From Kineococcus terrestris (GTDB lineage: Bacteria; Actinomycetota; Actinomycetes; Actinomycetales; Kineococcaceae), in assembly GCF_041020765.1 (NCBI RefSeq), contig NZ_JBEUEJ010000001.1: a stretch of DNA of 64,000 nucleotides. One strand, given 5' to 3'. Shown here piece by piece: positions 24,872-34,426 of the stretch. Positions within the stretch are counted from its first letter, which is position 1; every line of letters begins with the position of its first letter. Position numbers and translations under genes: made by a program. Below the pieces are notes generated by a model. That model had not been told where the DNA came from and ran no database searches. It was given only the letters and a program-made list of their open reading frames with translations.

Positions 24872-24905
24872 GGACTAGGCAGTGAGCGACTGAAGGACTA
24901 GTCGC
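24872..24905. promoter_or_regulatory. Direct and inverted repeats between the divergent signalling genes
   Basis: GGACTAG occurs at 24872-24878 and 24895-24901, 23 bases apart (two helical turns), and GCGACT (24886-24891) pairs with AGTCGC (24900-24905). The site is in the 85-base gap between the GGDEF-like gene (-) and the CHASE kinase (+), where a shared regulator could act on both promoters. Confidence 0.5.
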
Positions 24906-24925
24906 CGCCTGCCGAGGTTCTAGAG

Positions 24926-26800
24926 GTGACTCGAGCCCCCGGCACCACCGGCGACCGCCCGCGCCGCCGCCGCGCGGCCGTCGTCGTCGCGCCGCTCCTC
25001 GTCCTGCTCGCCGGCCTCGGTCTGACGACGGCGGGCGCGCTGGCGGTGCGCGCCGACGGGCGGGAGGCCGCCCACCGCGCCAGCCAGCAGCTGGCCACCG
25101 AGGAGGCGGCCGACCTCGCCGAGACCGTCGAGCAGTACGGCCTCGCGATGCGCTCGCTCGCCGAGGGCGTCGGCGCGCAGCCCGCCGTGTCCGACCGGGT
25201 CTTCCAGGCGCTCGCCGCCCCGCTGGACGCCCTGCCCGGGGTGGCGTCCCTCCTGTACACCGTGCCGGTGGAGCGGGGGGAGGACGAGGTCGCCGCGGCG
25301 CAGGAGCGGCTGCGCCGGCAGCTCGGCACCGCCCTCACCCTGCAACCGCGCGACACCGAGCTCGGCGAGCACCGCTTCGTCGTCTCCTTCCGCGCCGTGG
25401 ACACCGGCGGCACCGCGCTGGGCGCCGACGCCGCCGCGCTGCCCCAGGTCGCCGCGGCCGCCACCCGCGCCCGCGACACCGGCTCGGTCACGGTCAGCGG
25501 CGCCTACGTCCTGCTCAGCGACCGCTCCCTGCCCGCGGAGCTGCAGCAGCTGTCCGTCGTCGTCATCGCCCCCGTCGTCGCCGGCGACGACCAGGCCGAC
25601 GCCGGCGCCTTCCGCGGCTGGGTGTCCGCCGCCTTCCGCACCGGCGCGGTCCTGGACGGCTCCACCAGCCGCCGCACCGCCGGGGACGCGCGGCTGCGGC
25701 TGTGGGACGTCACCGACGGCCCGGTCGAGCTGGGCGCCGTCGACCCCTCCGGACCCCTCGACGAGCGGTCCACGACCACCGCGCCGCTGCTGGCCGCCGA
25801 CCGGACCTGGCAGCTGGAGGTCACCCCCACGCGGACGATGGCCGTCCAGGCGTCCTGGATGAAGCCCGGGCGCGCCGCGACCGCCGGCACCCTGGCGAGC
25901 CTCCTGCTGGCCGGCCTCACCCTGTCCGTCACCGCCGGCCGCGCCCGCGCCGAGAACCGCGTCGCCGAGGCCACCGACACGCTGGCCGCCGAGGTCGCCG
26001 ACCGCCGCACCGGCGAGGAGCGGCTGCGCACCCGCGAGGCCGAGCTGAGCGCCTACTCCACCGTCGTCGCCGACCGCCTGCGCCTGCCGCTGGCGCACCT
26101 GGCGGAGATGTCCGAGCGCGCGGCGGCCCGCCCGTGGGCGTGCGAGGAGGACCGCCAGGCGCACCTGGCCGACGTGGCGCGGCGCCTCGACGCCGCCCGC
26201 CGCCTCGTCGACGACCTGCTGCTGTACGCGCGCGCCGGCGAGCTCGTCCTCGCCGCCCGCGCCGTCGACCTCGGCTCGCTGGCCACCGCCGTCTGCGCCG
26301 AGCGGCTGGCCGCCGTCCAGCACCTGCCGGAGGAGCAGCGCCCCCGCTTCGACGTCCAGCCGCTGCCCGAGGTCGTCGGCGACCCCGGCCTGCTGCGCCA
26401 GCTGCTGACCCGCCTCGTCGACAACGCCGTCGTGCACGCCCCGCCCGGGCAGTCCGCCTCCGTGCGCGTCAGCGCCGACCTGACCCGCGCCCGCTTCCGC
26501 GGCGAGGAGTGGCGCGTGGAGGTGCGCGACCGCGGCCTGGGCGTCCCGCCGGACCGCCGCGGCCGCGTCTTCGAGCCCTTCGCCGGGGAGGACGGCGACG
26601 TGCTGCTGGAGTCCAACCACCTCAGCCTCGCCCTGTGCCGGCGCGTCGCCCGCCGCCTGGGCGGGGAGCTCGGCCTGTCCGACGACCCGCGCGGCGGCAG
26701 CGTGTTCTGGTTCACGCTGCCCGTGCGCAGCACGGCCGGGGTGCCCGCGGCGGGCGCCGTGGAGCCGGGCGGGGGGGCGCCAGCCCTGGCCGCGCGCTGA
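24926..26800 (+). CDS. CHASE-domain histidine-kinase-like membrane sensor, phospho-acceptor His missing
   Basis: A 624-residue membrane protein. Helix 1 is at about 15-38, an extracytoplasmic CHASE domain spans about 55-235 (ending SVVVIAPVVAG), and helix 2 is near 315-335. A coiled segment leads to a HisKA-like helix where the expected SHDLxxPL reads ADRLRLPL (D383 in place of His). The ATPase domain keeps the N box LTRLVDNAVVHAPP and a G1-like DRGLGVPP, with a C-terminal GGSVFWFTLPV. ATP binding is therefore plausible, but autophosphorylation on His is not. CHASE domains sense small extracellular molecules. No response regulator follows. Start GTG 24926. Confidence 0.82.
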   Translation: MTRAPGTTGDRPRRRRAAVVVAPLLVLLAGLGLTTAGALAVRADGREAAHRASQQLATEEAADLAETVEQYGLAMRSLAEGVGAQPAVSDRVFQALAAPLDALPGVASLLYTVPVERGEDEVAAAQERLRRQLGTALTLQPRDTELGEHRFVVSFRAVDTGGTALGADAAALPQVAAAATRARDTGSVTVSGAYVLLSDRSLPAELQQLSVVVIAPVVAGDDQADAGAFRGWVSAAFRTGAVLDGSTSRRTAGDARLRLWDVTDGPVELGAVDPSGPLDERSTTTAPLLAADRTWQLEVTPTRTMAVQASWMKPGRAATAGTLASLLLAGLTLSVTAGRARAENRVAEATDTLAAEVADRRTGEERLRTREAELSAYSTVVADRLRLPLAHLAEMSERAAARPWACEEDRQAHLADVARRLDAARRLVDDLLLYARAGELVLAARAVDLGSLATAVCAERLAAVQHLPEEQRPRFDVQPLPEVVGDPGLLRQLLTRLVDNAVVHAPPGQSASVRVSADLTRARFRGEEWRVEVRDRGLGVPPDRRGRVFEPFAGEDGDVLLESNHLSLALCRRVARRLGGELGLSDDPRGGSVFWFTLPVRSTAGVPAAGAVEPGGGAPALAAR

Positions 26801-26838
26801 GGGGCTCCCGCGGGAGGGTGCTCGCGCGGGGCCCCGCG

Positions 26839-26899
26839 TACCCTGGGAGGGCTCCGGCGTCCGGTGATGCCGCGAGGCCCAGAGGGGCCGCGCCGGGAG
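26839..26899 (+). promoter_or_regulatory. ahcY promoter -10 and structured leader
   Basis: TACCCT (26839-26844) is a -10-like box; transcription from about 26851 gives a 75-base leader. CTCCGGCG (26852-26859) pairs with CGCCGGGAG (26891-26899, one bulged G), enclosing further GGCC/GGCC pairing. I do not match it to the SAH or SAM riboswitch consensus. Confidence 0.45.
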
Positions 26900-26925
26900 A
26901 CCCCAGACCGCGAGAGAGGACACCC

Positions 26926-28398
<1,473 letters not shown>

Positions 28399-28444
28399 GA
28401 CAGGTGCTGACGCCCGCGCCCGCGCTCGCCCACCGGGCGGGCGC

Positions 28445-28499
28445 GGGACCCGCGGGACCCGCGGGACCTCAGCGCGACCTCAGCGCGACCTCAGCGCGA
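28445..28499. repeat. Two adjacent short tandem repeats
   Basis: A 9-bp unit GGGACCCGC (2.7 copies, 28445-28468) runs directly into an 11-bp unit CCTCAGCGCGA repeated three times (28467-28499). They lie between convergent ahcY and the RDD gene; the last unit contains the RDD stop codon. Confidence 0.85.
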
Positions 28500-29426
28500 C
28501 AGGGTGCGGGACAGCTCCTCCAGCCGCCCGCGCTGGGCGCGCATCCGCGCCAGCTCCCGGTCCCGGCGCTCCACCAGCACGGCCGTGACGAACGCCTCCG
28601 CCGGCACCCCCGCCGGCGGGGGCGGCGCCACGTGGGCGGCCAGCGCGCCCGCCAGGTCCGCGCCCAGCCGGCGCCGCGAGTCCGGGTGCAGGCGCTCGGC
28701 CCGCGCCAGGAACTGCCGCGCCGCCACGGCCGTCGGCGCCGGCAGCCGGCCGATGTCGGCCTGCCGCGCCCAGCCCGCCAGCTCCGGCGGCATCGGCGGC
28801 AGCGGCACGTGCTTGGCCGCGGTGCGCTCGCGCACGACGAACGTGCCCGCCAGCAGGTCCCCGAACCGCTTGCCGCGCGCGGTGACCAGCGCGCACAGGA
28901 TCGCCGGGCTGCCCAGCGTCGCCCACAGCTCGAAGAACCCCAGCAGCGCCCGCGCCAGCGCGTGCCGGAAGCGCACCGGCCCGCCGTCGTCGCGCACCAC
29001 CCGCAGGCCGGTCACCAGCTTGCCCAGCGAGCGGCCCCGCGTGACGGTCTCCACCAGCACCGGCACGCCCACCAGGCACAGGACGACCTCGGCGAGCACG
29101 ATCGCCGCCGTGGCCGCCTCGTCCAGGTCGCCGGCCAGGGCCTGCGAGCCGAAGAGCACGAGCAGCAGCAGCACGCCCACCGCGACGGCGTCGACGACCG
29201 CCCCCAGCATCCGCGAGGCGAACGAGGCCGCCCGCAGGTCCAGGACCACCGCCTCGCCGGTGACCAGGTCGCCCGAGCCGCCGGCCACGTCGCCCAGCCG
29301 TCCGCCGGCCGCGGCCGCCGCCGCACCGGGCAGCAGCGGCGCCGCCGGGTCGGTGGCCCGGTCGGCGGCCGGGCGCGCCGGGGCGCCGCTGTCGTCGGTG
29401 TCGGCGCTGCGCCACGGGTCGGCCAC
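28491..29426 (-). CDS. RDD-family membrane protein
   Basis: A 311-residue protein with an RDD domain of three to four helices (about 65-205): the Arg in ASFASRMLGAVVDAVAVG, two Asp positions and GRSLGKLVTGLRVVRDDGG. A hydrophilic C-terminal region (about 215-311) is Arg-rich and probably cytosolic. Function of RDD proteins is mostly unknown; some are Na+/H+ antiporter-like. It is convergent to ahcY and divergent from the SpoIIM-family gene. RDD, SpoIIM and ahcY commonly cluster in actinobacteria. Confidence 0.88.
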   Translation of the reverse strand: MADPWRSADTDDSGAPARPAADRATDPAAPLLPGAAAAAAGGRLGDVAGGSGDLVTGEAVVLDLRAASFASRMLGAVVDAVAVGVLLLLVLFGSQALAGDLDEAATAAIVLAEVVLCLVGVPVLVETVTRGRSLGKLVTGLRVVRDDGGPVRFRHALARALLGFFELWATLGSPAILCALVTARGKRFGDLLAGTFVVRERTAAKHVPLPPMPPELAGWARQADIGRLPAPTAVAARQFLARAERLHPDSRRRLGADLAGALAAHVAPPPPAGVPAEAFVTAVLVERRDRELARMRAQRGRLEELSRTLSR

Positions 29427-29491
29427 CCCGCCACGGTAGCCACCGCCCGCGCGCCCGCCCGCCGCGCGGGGCGGCTCCGTAGGCTGCCGGG

Positions 29492-30490
29492 GTGGACGTC
29501 GACGCGTACCGGGCCGTGCACGAGGACGAGTGGCAGCGGCTGCGCCGGCTCGTGCGGACCCGGCACCTGAGCGGCGCCGAGGTCGACGAGCTCGTCGTCC
29601 TCTACCAGCGCACCGCCACCCACCTGTCCTCGCTGCGCTCGGCGCAGTCGGAGCCGGTGCTGCTCGACGAGCTGTCCACGCTGCTGGCCCGGGCGCGCGC
29701 CCGCCTCACCGGTGGCCGGCCCTCCACGTGGTCGGCCGTGACCCGCTTCGCGGTGCGCGGGTTCCCCGCCGCCGTCTGGCGCGCCGGCGGCTGGTCCCTG
29801 GCCGCGGCCGCCTTCACCCTCGCCCTGGCGACGCTCGCCGGGGTGTGGATCGCCGGGAACCCCGCGGCGCAGGCCAGCGTGTTCGGCTCCGACGCCGACG
29901 TGCGCCGCCTCGTCGAGCAGGACTTCGCGAACTACTACTCCGAGTACGCCAGCGCCTCGTTCGCCGGGCGGGTCTGGACGAACAACGCCTGGGTCGCCGC
30001 GACCTGCGTGGCCCTGGGCGTCACGGGGGTGTTCGTCGTCTTCGCCCTCGCCCAGAACGCCCTCAACGTGGGGCTGCAGGCCGGGCTGCTCATCGACAAC
30101 GGCCGCGGCGAGGTGTTCTTCGGGCTGATCCTGCCGCACGGCCTGCTGGAGCTGACCGCCGTGTTCGTGGCCGCCGGTGCGGGCATGAAGCTGTTCTGGG
30201 CGTGGGTGGCTCCCGGGCCGCGCAGCCGCGCGCAGTCCCTGGCCCGCGAGGGGCGGGCCATGGTCGGCACCGCCCTCGGCCTGGTCGTCGTCCTCTTCGT
30301 CTCCGGGCTCATCGAGGGGTTCGTGACGCCGTCCTCGCTGCCCACGTGGGCGCGTGTGGGCATCGGCGCCCTCGCCCTGCTGGCCTTCCTCGCCTACGTC
30401 GTGCTGCTGGGCCGGCCCGCGGCGCGCGCGGGGGAGACCGGCGACGTCGAGGCCCGCGCGGCCGGGGACGTCGCCCCCGTGCGCGGCTGA
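29492..30490 (+). CDS. Stage II sporulation protein M-family membrane protein
   Basis: A 332-residue polytopic protein of the SpoIIM/DUF95 family: an N-terminal cytosolic helical region (1-95), then about six helices, with FANYYSEYASASFAGRVWTNN and NALNVGLQAG...PHGLLELTAVFVAAGAGM motifs diagnostic of the family. In Bacillus SpoIIM belongs to a peptidoglycan-remodelling complex; non-sporulating actinobacteria keep it for unknown membrane functions. GTG 29492 lies 6-7 bases behind GTAGGCT, suggesting a leaderless message. Paired divergently with the RDD gene. Confidence 0.9.
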   Translation: MDVDAYRAVHEDEWQRLRRLVRTRHLSGAEVDELVVLYQRTATHLSSLRSAQSEPVLLDELSTLLARARARLTGGRPSTWSAVTRFAVRGFPAAVWRAGGWSLAAAAFTLALATLAGVWIAGNPAAQASVFGSDADVRRLVEQDFANYYSEYASASFAGRVWTNNAWVAATCVALGVTGVFVVFALAQNALNVGLQAGLLIDNGRGEVFFGLILPHGLLELTAVFVAAGAGMKLFWAWVAPGPRSRAQSLAREGRAMVGTALGLVVVLFVSGLIEGFVTPSSLPTWARVGIGALALLAFLAYVVLLGRPAARAGETGDVEARAAGDVAPVRG

Positions 30491-30529
30491 GCGCGGGGCT
30501 GAGCGGGGACCGCCCCGCGTGAGAGCCGT

Positions 30530-30572
30530 CTCACGATCACCTCACGGAGCCCTCACCCGCCGTTCCTAGCGT
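30530..30572 (+). promoter_or_regulatory. 11-bp-periodic direct repeats plus -10 box before the glycan operon
   Basis: CTCAC occurs at 30530, 30541 and 30552, exactly 11 bases apart (units GTCTCACGATC, ACCTCACGGAG, CCCTCACCCGC), followed by a TAGCGT -10 (30567-30572). Tandem 11-bp half-sites are typical of OmpR/PhoB-type response regulators such as actinobacterial PhoP. The 60-base leader ends in GGAGG five bases before the first gene. Confidence 0.65.
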
Positions 30573-30631
30573 CGTCGCCACGACGCGGCACCGGGGAAGC
30601 GGTCCGCACCGAGGAGACACCGGAGGCGACC

Positions 30632-31957
30632 GTGCACCAGACGGCTCACCAGGGCCCGCGCCCGCTCCAGGACGCGCTGGGCCGCCCGCCGGGACGCCGT
30701 CCCCGGGTCGCCCTGTACGGGCACGACACCTGCGGGCTCGGGCACCTGCGCCGCAACCTGGCCCTCGCGGCCGCCGTCCGCTCGGCCCCCGGCCGCCCCG
30801 ACGTCCTCGTCCTCACCGGCTCCCCGGAGGCGCAGCGCTTCGAGCGCCCCGAGGGCGTGGAGCTGGTCGTGCTGCCGTCCGTGCGCAAGGACGCCGACGG
30901 CCGCTACCGCTCCGGCGCCCTCGACGTGCCGCTGGCCGACGTCGTCGCGCTGCGCAGCGCCACCGCCGCCGGCGTCCTCGCCGCCTGGGAGCCGGACCTG
31001 CTGGTCGTCGACAAGGCGCCGTGGGGGTTCCAGCAGGAGCTGCGCGGGGCGCTGACCCGGCTGCGCGCCGGCGGCCGCACCCGCACCGTCCTGGGCCTGC
31101 GCGACGTCCTGGACCACCCCGACGCCGCCGCCCGCGAGTGGCGGCGCGACGGCGGCGACGACGCGCTGCGCGCCGTCTACGACGAGGTGTGGGTCTACGG
31201 CGACGACCGCGTCCACGACGTGCGCACCGAGCTGGCCCCCGGCACCCCCGCACCGGCCCTCGGCGCGCCCGTGCGCTTCCTCGGCTACCTCGCGCAGGGC
31301 CGGCGCGACGCCGGCGCCCCGCCGCTGCCGCGGCACCGCCCCGGCACCCGCACGGTCCTGGCCGGCGTCGGCGGCGGCCAGGACGGCGCCGCGCTGACCC
31401 GGGCGCTGCTGCGCACGGCCCTGCCCGACGGCGTCGAGCTGGTCCTGCTGCCCGGGCCCTTCGCGCCCGACGGGCTGCGCGCCGAGCTGGACGCGGCCGC
31501 CGCCGCCCGCGACGACCTGCACGTCGTGGCCTTCACCGGCGCCGCCGCCGACTGGGCCGCGCAGGCCGACGCCGTCGTGTGCATGGGCGGCTACAACACG
31601 GTCGCCGAGGTGCTGGCCACCGGCACCCCCGCCCTCGTCGTGCCCCGCACCAGCCCGCGCCGCGAGCAGGAGGTCCGCGCCCGCGCCCTGGCCGCGCACG
31701 GCCACCTCGACGTCCTGCTCGCCCCCGGCCCGGAGCGGCTGTCCGCCTGGGTCGCCGGGGCGCTGGCCCGGCCCCGCGCCGCCCGCACCGGCATCGCCCT
31801 CGACGGCCTGGACGCCGTGCGCCGCCGCGCCGGCGAGCTGCTGGCCGGTGACCCCCTGACCGGCGACCCGCTGACCGGCGAGCTGCCCGCCGCCCCCGCG
31901 CTCGCGACCGTCCCCGCCGCCCTCCCCGACCTCGCCGAGGTGCCCCGTGCCTGCTGA
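30632..31957 (+). CDS. MurG-like glycosyltransferase (GT28 type)
   Basis: A 441-residue GT-B enzyme. The N-terminal domain has GHDTCGLGHLRRNLALAAA, the GxGH-type loop that cradles the acceptor; the C-terminal domain ends in MGGYNTVAEVLATGTPALVVP, the MurG/GT28 donor-binding pattern with the conserved Glu. The last 40 residues hold a short repeat GDPLTGDPLTGE. GTG 30632 is chosen because GGAGG ends 5 bases before it. First gene of an eight-gene operon. It would transfer a nucleotide-sugar residue onto a lipid or small-molecule acceptor in the cytoplasm; neither donor nor acceptor can be read. Confidence 0.82.
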   Translation: MHQTAHQGPRPLQDALGRPPGRRPRVALYGHDTCGLGHLRRNLALAAAVRSAPGRPDVLVLTGSPEAQRFERPEGVELVVLPSVRKDADGRYRSGALDVPLADVVALRSATAAGVLAAWEPDLLVVDKAPWGFQQELRGALTRLRAGGRTRTVLGLRDVLDHPDAAAREWRRDGGDDALRAVYDEVWVYGDDRVHDVRTELAPGTPAPALGAPVRFLGYLAQGRRDAGAPPLPRHRPGTRTVLAGVGGGQDGAALTRALLRTALPDGVELVLLPGPFAPDGLRAELDAAAAARDDLHVVAFTGAAADWAAQADAVVCMGGYNTVAEVLATGTPALVVPRTSPRREQEVRARALAAHGHLDVLLAPGPERLSAWVAGALARPRAARTGIALDGLDAVRRRAGELLAGDPLTGDPLTGELPAAPALATVPAALPDLAEVPRAC

Positions 31958-33197
31958 GACCGCCCCCACCGCCCCGCGCGTCGGCTACGTCGTCAAGGTG
32001 TACCCGCGCTTCTCCGAGACGTTCGTCGTCCGCGAGGTCCTGGCCCGCGAGGCCCAGGGCGAGGACGTCGTCGTCGCCAGCCTGCGGCCCACCACCGACA
32101 CCCGCTTCCACGCCCTGCTGGCCCGGGTCGCCGCCCCCGTCACGTGGCTGCCCGAGAGCGGCGGGCGCTCCAGCAGCGCCCTGTGGACCGCGCTGCGCCG
32201 CGCGCAGGACCTCCCGCACCTGACCGCGGCGCTGCCGCACCTGCTCGCCGAGGACGTCGACGTCGCCGCCCAGGCCGTCCACCTCGCCGTCTGGGCCCGC
32301 GAGCAGCGCGTCACCCACCTGCACGCCCACTTCGCGTCCCTGCCCGGGCGCACCACCCGCCTGGCCGCGCTGCTGACCGGCCTGCCGTACACCGTCACCG
32401 CCCACGCCAAGGACCTGTTCGTCCACGGCGCCGGCCCCGACGGCCCCGACGGGCCGGTGTGCCCGCGGGTGGACGCCGTCCTCGCCGACGCCGCCGCCGT
32501 GGTCACCGTCAGCGACCACAACGTGGCCCACCTGGCGGCCCGCCACCCCCGCGCCCGCGCCGTGCGCGTCTACAACGGCCTCGACCTCGACGAGCTGCCC
32601 TGGAGCGAGCCCCGGAGCGCGCCCGCCGCGGAGCGCGTCGTGGCCGCCGTCGGGCGCCTGGTGCCCAAGAAGGGCTTCGACGTCCTCCTGGACGCCGTCG
32701 CCCTGCTGCGCGCCGCCGGCGACCCCGTCCGCCTCGACCTCGCCGGCAGCGGGCCCGAGGAGGCGGCGCTGCGCGAGCGGGCGCGCGCCGCGGGCCTCGC
32801 CGGCGCCGTGCGCTTCCTCGGCCCGCAGCCGCAGCACGCCGTCGTGGACCTGCTGCGCCGCAGCGCCGTCTTCGCCGCCCCCTGCGTCGTCGCCCCCGAC
32901 GGCGACCGCGACGGGCTGCCCACCGTCCTGCTGGAGGCGATGGCCGTGGGCACCCCGGTGGTCTCCACGCCCGTCACCGGGATCCCCGAGGCCGTGCTCG
33001 ACGGCGTCACCGGCACCCTCGTGCCCGAGCGGGACCCCGCCGCCCTGGCCGCCGCGCTGCGCCGCCTGCTCGACGACCCGGCGCTGCGCCGGGAGCGCTC
33101 GCGCGCGGCCCGCCGCCTGGTGGAGGAGCGCTTCGACGCCCGCGACCAGGCCGCCCGGCTGCGCGCCCTCACCGCGGCCCCGGCGGTGGCGGCGTGA
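31947..33197 (+). CDS. GT4 glycosyltransferase
   Basis: A 416-residue GT-B retaining glycosyltransferase. GYVVKVYPRFSETFVVREVLAREAQG at the N-terminus is typical of colanic-acid/exopolysaccharide GT4 enzymes (WcaL/AmsK type), with THLHAHFAS and the donor-binding stretch VGRLVPKKGFDVLLDAV and DGLPTVLLEAMAVGTPVVSTPVTGIPE (E-x7-E motif). Start GTG 31947 overlaps the preceding gene by 11 bases, and the stop overlaps the next gene by GTGA. It extends the glycan started by the first enzyme. Confidence 0.88.
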   Translation: MPAETAPTAPRVGYVVKVYPRFSETFVVREVLAREAQGEDVVVASLRPTTDTRFHALLARVAAPVTWLPESGGRSSSALWTALRRAQDLPHLTAALPHLLAEDVDVAAQAVHLAVWAREQRVTHLHAHFASLPGRTTRLAALLTGLPYTVTAHAKDLFVHGAGPDGPDGPVCPRVDAVLADAAAVVTVSDHNVAHLAARHPRARAVRVYNGLDLDELPWSEPRSAPAAERVVAAVGRLVPKKGFDVLLDAVALLRAAGDPVRLDLAGSGPEEAALRERARAAGLAGAVRFLGPQPQHAVVDLLRRSAVFAAPCVVAPDGDRDGLPTVLLEAMAVGTPVVSTPVTGIPEAVLDGVTGTLVPERDPAALAAALRRLLDDPALRRERSRAARRLVEERFDARDQAARLRALTAAPAVAA

Positions 33198-34426
33198 GCG
33201 GGTCCGGCACCGGCGCGGGGCCCCTGCCCGGCGTGCGCGCCGGCACCCGCGTCGTCCTCGTCTGCCTCGACCCCGGCGTGCCCGTCTTCGGCGGCAAGGG
33301 CTGCTCCGTGCACGTGCAGGAGGTGCTGCGCGTCCTGGCCGCCACCGGCGCCGACGTGCACGTCGTCACCACCCGCCCCGGCGGCCAGCCCCCCGCCGGC
33401 CTCGGCGGCGTGGCCGTGCACCACCTCCGGCTGCCGTCCGGGCGCACGAGCGCGCAGCGCGAGGAGGACCTCGTGGCCGCCGACGCCCGCGCCGGCGCCC
33501 TCGTGCGGGACCTGCTGCGCGGCCGGGAGCGCGACGGGTTCGTCTACGAGCGGTACGCGCTGTTCAGCTGCTCGGCCCTGGAGACCGCCCGCGACCTCGG
33601 CGTGCCCTCGGTGCTGGAGGTCAACGCCCCGCTGCCGCTGGAGCAGGCCCGCCACCGCAGCCTCACCGACGTCGCCGGCGCCGACGAGCGCACCGCGCGG
33701 GCCCTGCGCGCCGCGCGGCACGCCGTGGCCGTCAGCCGGCCCGTCGCCGACTGGGCGTCCGCGGTCGCCGGGGTGCCGGTCGGCGCCGTCCCCAACGGCG
33801 TCGACGTCGACCGCTTCCACCCCGCCGACCCGCGCCGGGCCGACGACGGCGAGCTCGTCGTCGCCTTCGCCGGCGCGTTCCGCCCCTGGCACGGCGTCGG
33901 GCTGCTCGTCGAGGCCGCCGCCCGGCTGCGCGGGCTGCCCGGCCGCGACGTGCGCCTGCTGCTCGTGGGCGACGGGCCCACCCACGCCGCCGACCTGGCC
34001 GAGGCCGCGCGCCGCGGGGTGGCCGTCGACGCCCCCGGCGCCCTGGCCCCGGCCGACGTGCCGGCCGCCCTGCGCGGCGCGGACGTGGCCGTCGCCCCCT
34101 ACCCGCCGGGCCGCGCGTACTTCTCCCCGCTGAAGGTCGCCGAGTACCTGGCGTGCGGGCTGCCCACCGTCGCCGCGGCCGTCGGCGACCTCGCCGAGCG
34201 CTACCGCGACGGCGAGGAGCTGCTGCTCGTGCCGCCCGGCGACGCCGACGCCCTCACCGCCGCCCTGCAGCGCCTGCGCACCGGACCGGCCCTGCGCGGG
34301 CGGCTGGCCGCCGCGGGCCGGCGGGCCGTCGTGGAGCGGGCCAGCTGGCGGCGCACGGTCGAGCTCAGCCTCGCCCCGGCCGTCCGGCGGGTCCCCGGGC
34401 GCGTCGCCGAGGAGGTCCCCGCGTGA
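33194..34426 (+). CDS. GT4 glycosyltransferase
   Basis: A 410-residue second GT4 enzyme. The N-domain shows CLDPGVPVFGGKGCSVHVQEVLRVL, and the C-domain AFAGAFRPWHGVGLLVEAAARL with SPLKVAEYLACGLPTVAAAVGDLAE, the E-x7-E donor site in slightly modified form (KVAEYLACGLP). Start GTG 33194 and stop both overlap neighbours by GTGA. This subgroup is common in glycan clusters; the donor is unknown. Confidence 0.88.
   Translation: MSGSGTGAGPLPGVRAGTRVVLVCLDPGVPVFGGKGCSVHVQEVLRVLAATGADVHVVTTRPGGQPPAGLGGVAVHHLRLPSGRTSAQREEDLVAADARAGALVRDLLRGRERDGFVYERYALFSCSALETARDLGVPSVLEVNAPLPLEQARHRSLTDVAGADERTARALRAARHAVAVSRPVADWASAVAGVPVGAVPNGVDVDRFHPADPRRADDGELVVAFAGAFRPWHGVGLLVEAAARLRGLPGRDVRLLLVGDGPTHAADLAEAARRGVAVDAPGALAPADVPAALRGADVAVAPYPPGRAYFSPLKVAEYLACGLPTVAAAVGDLAERYRDGEELLLVPPGDADALTAALQRLRTGPALRGRLAAAGRRAVVERASWRRTVELSLAPAVRRVPGRVAEEVPA

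Noticed and set aside
26800..26925. SAH or SAM riboswitch before ahcY
   Set aside because: I could not align the conserved SAH riboswitch core or a SAM-IV pattern to this leader, so only an unassigned structured leader is reported.
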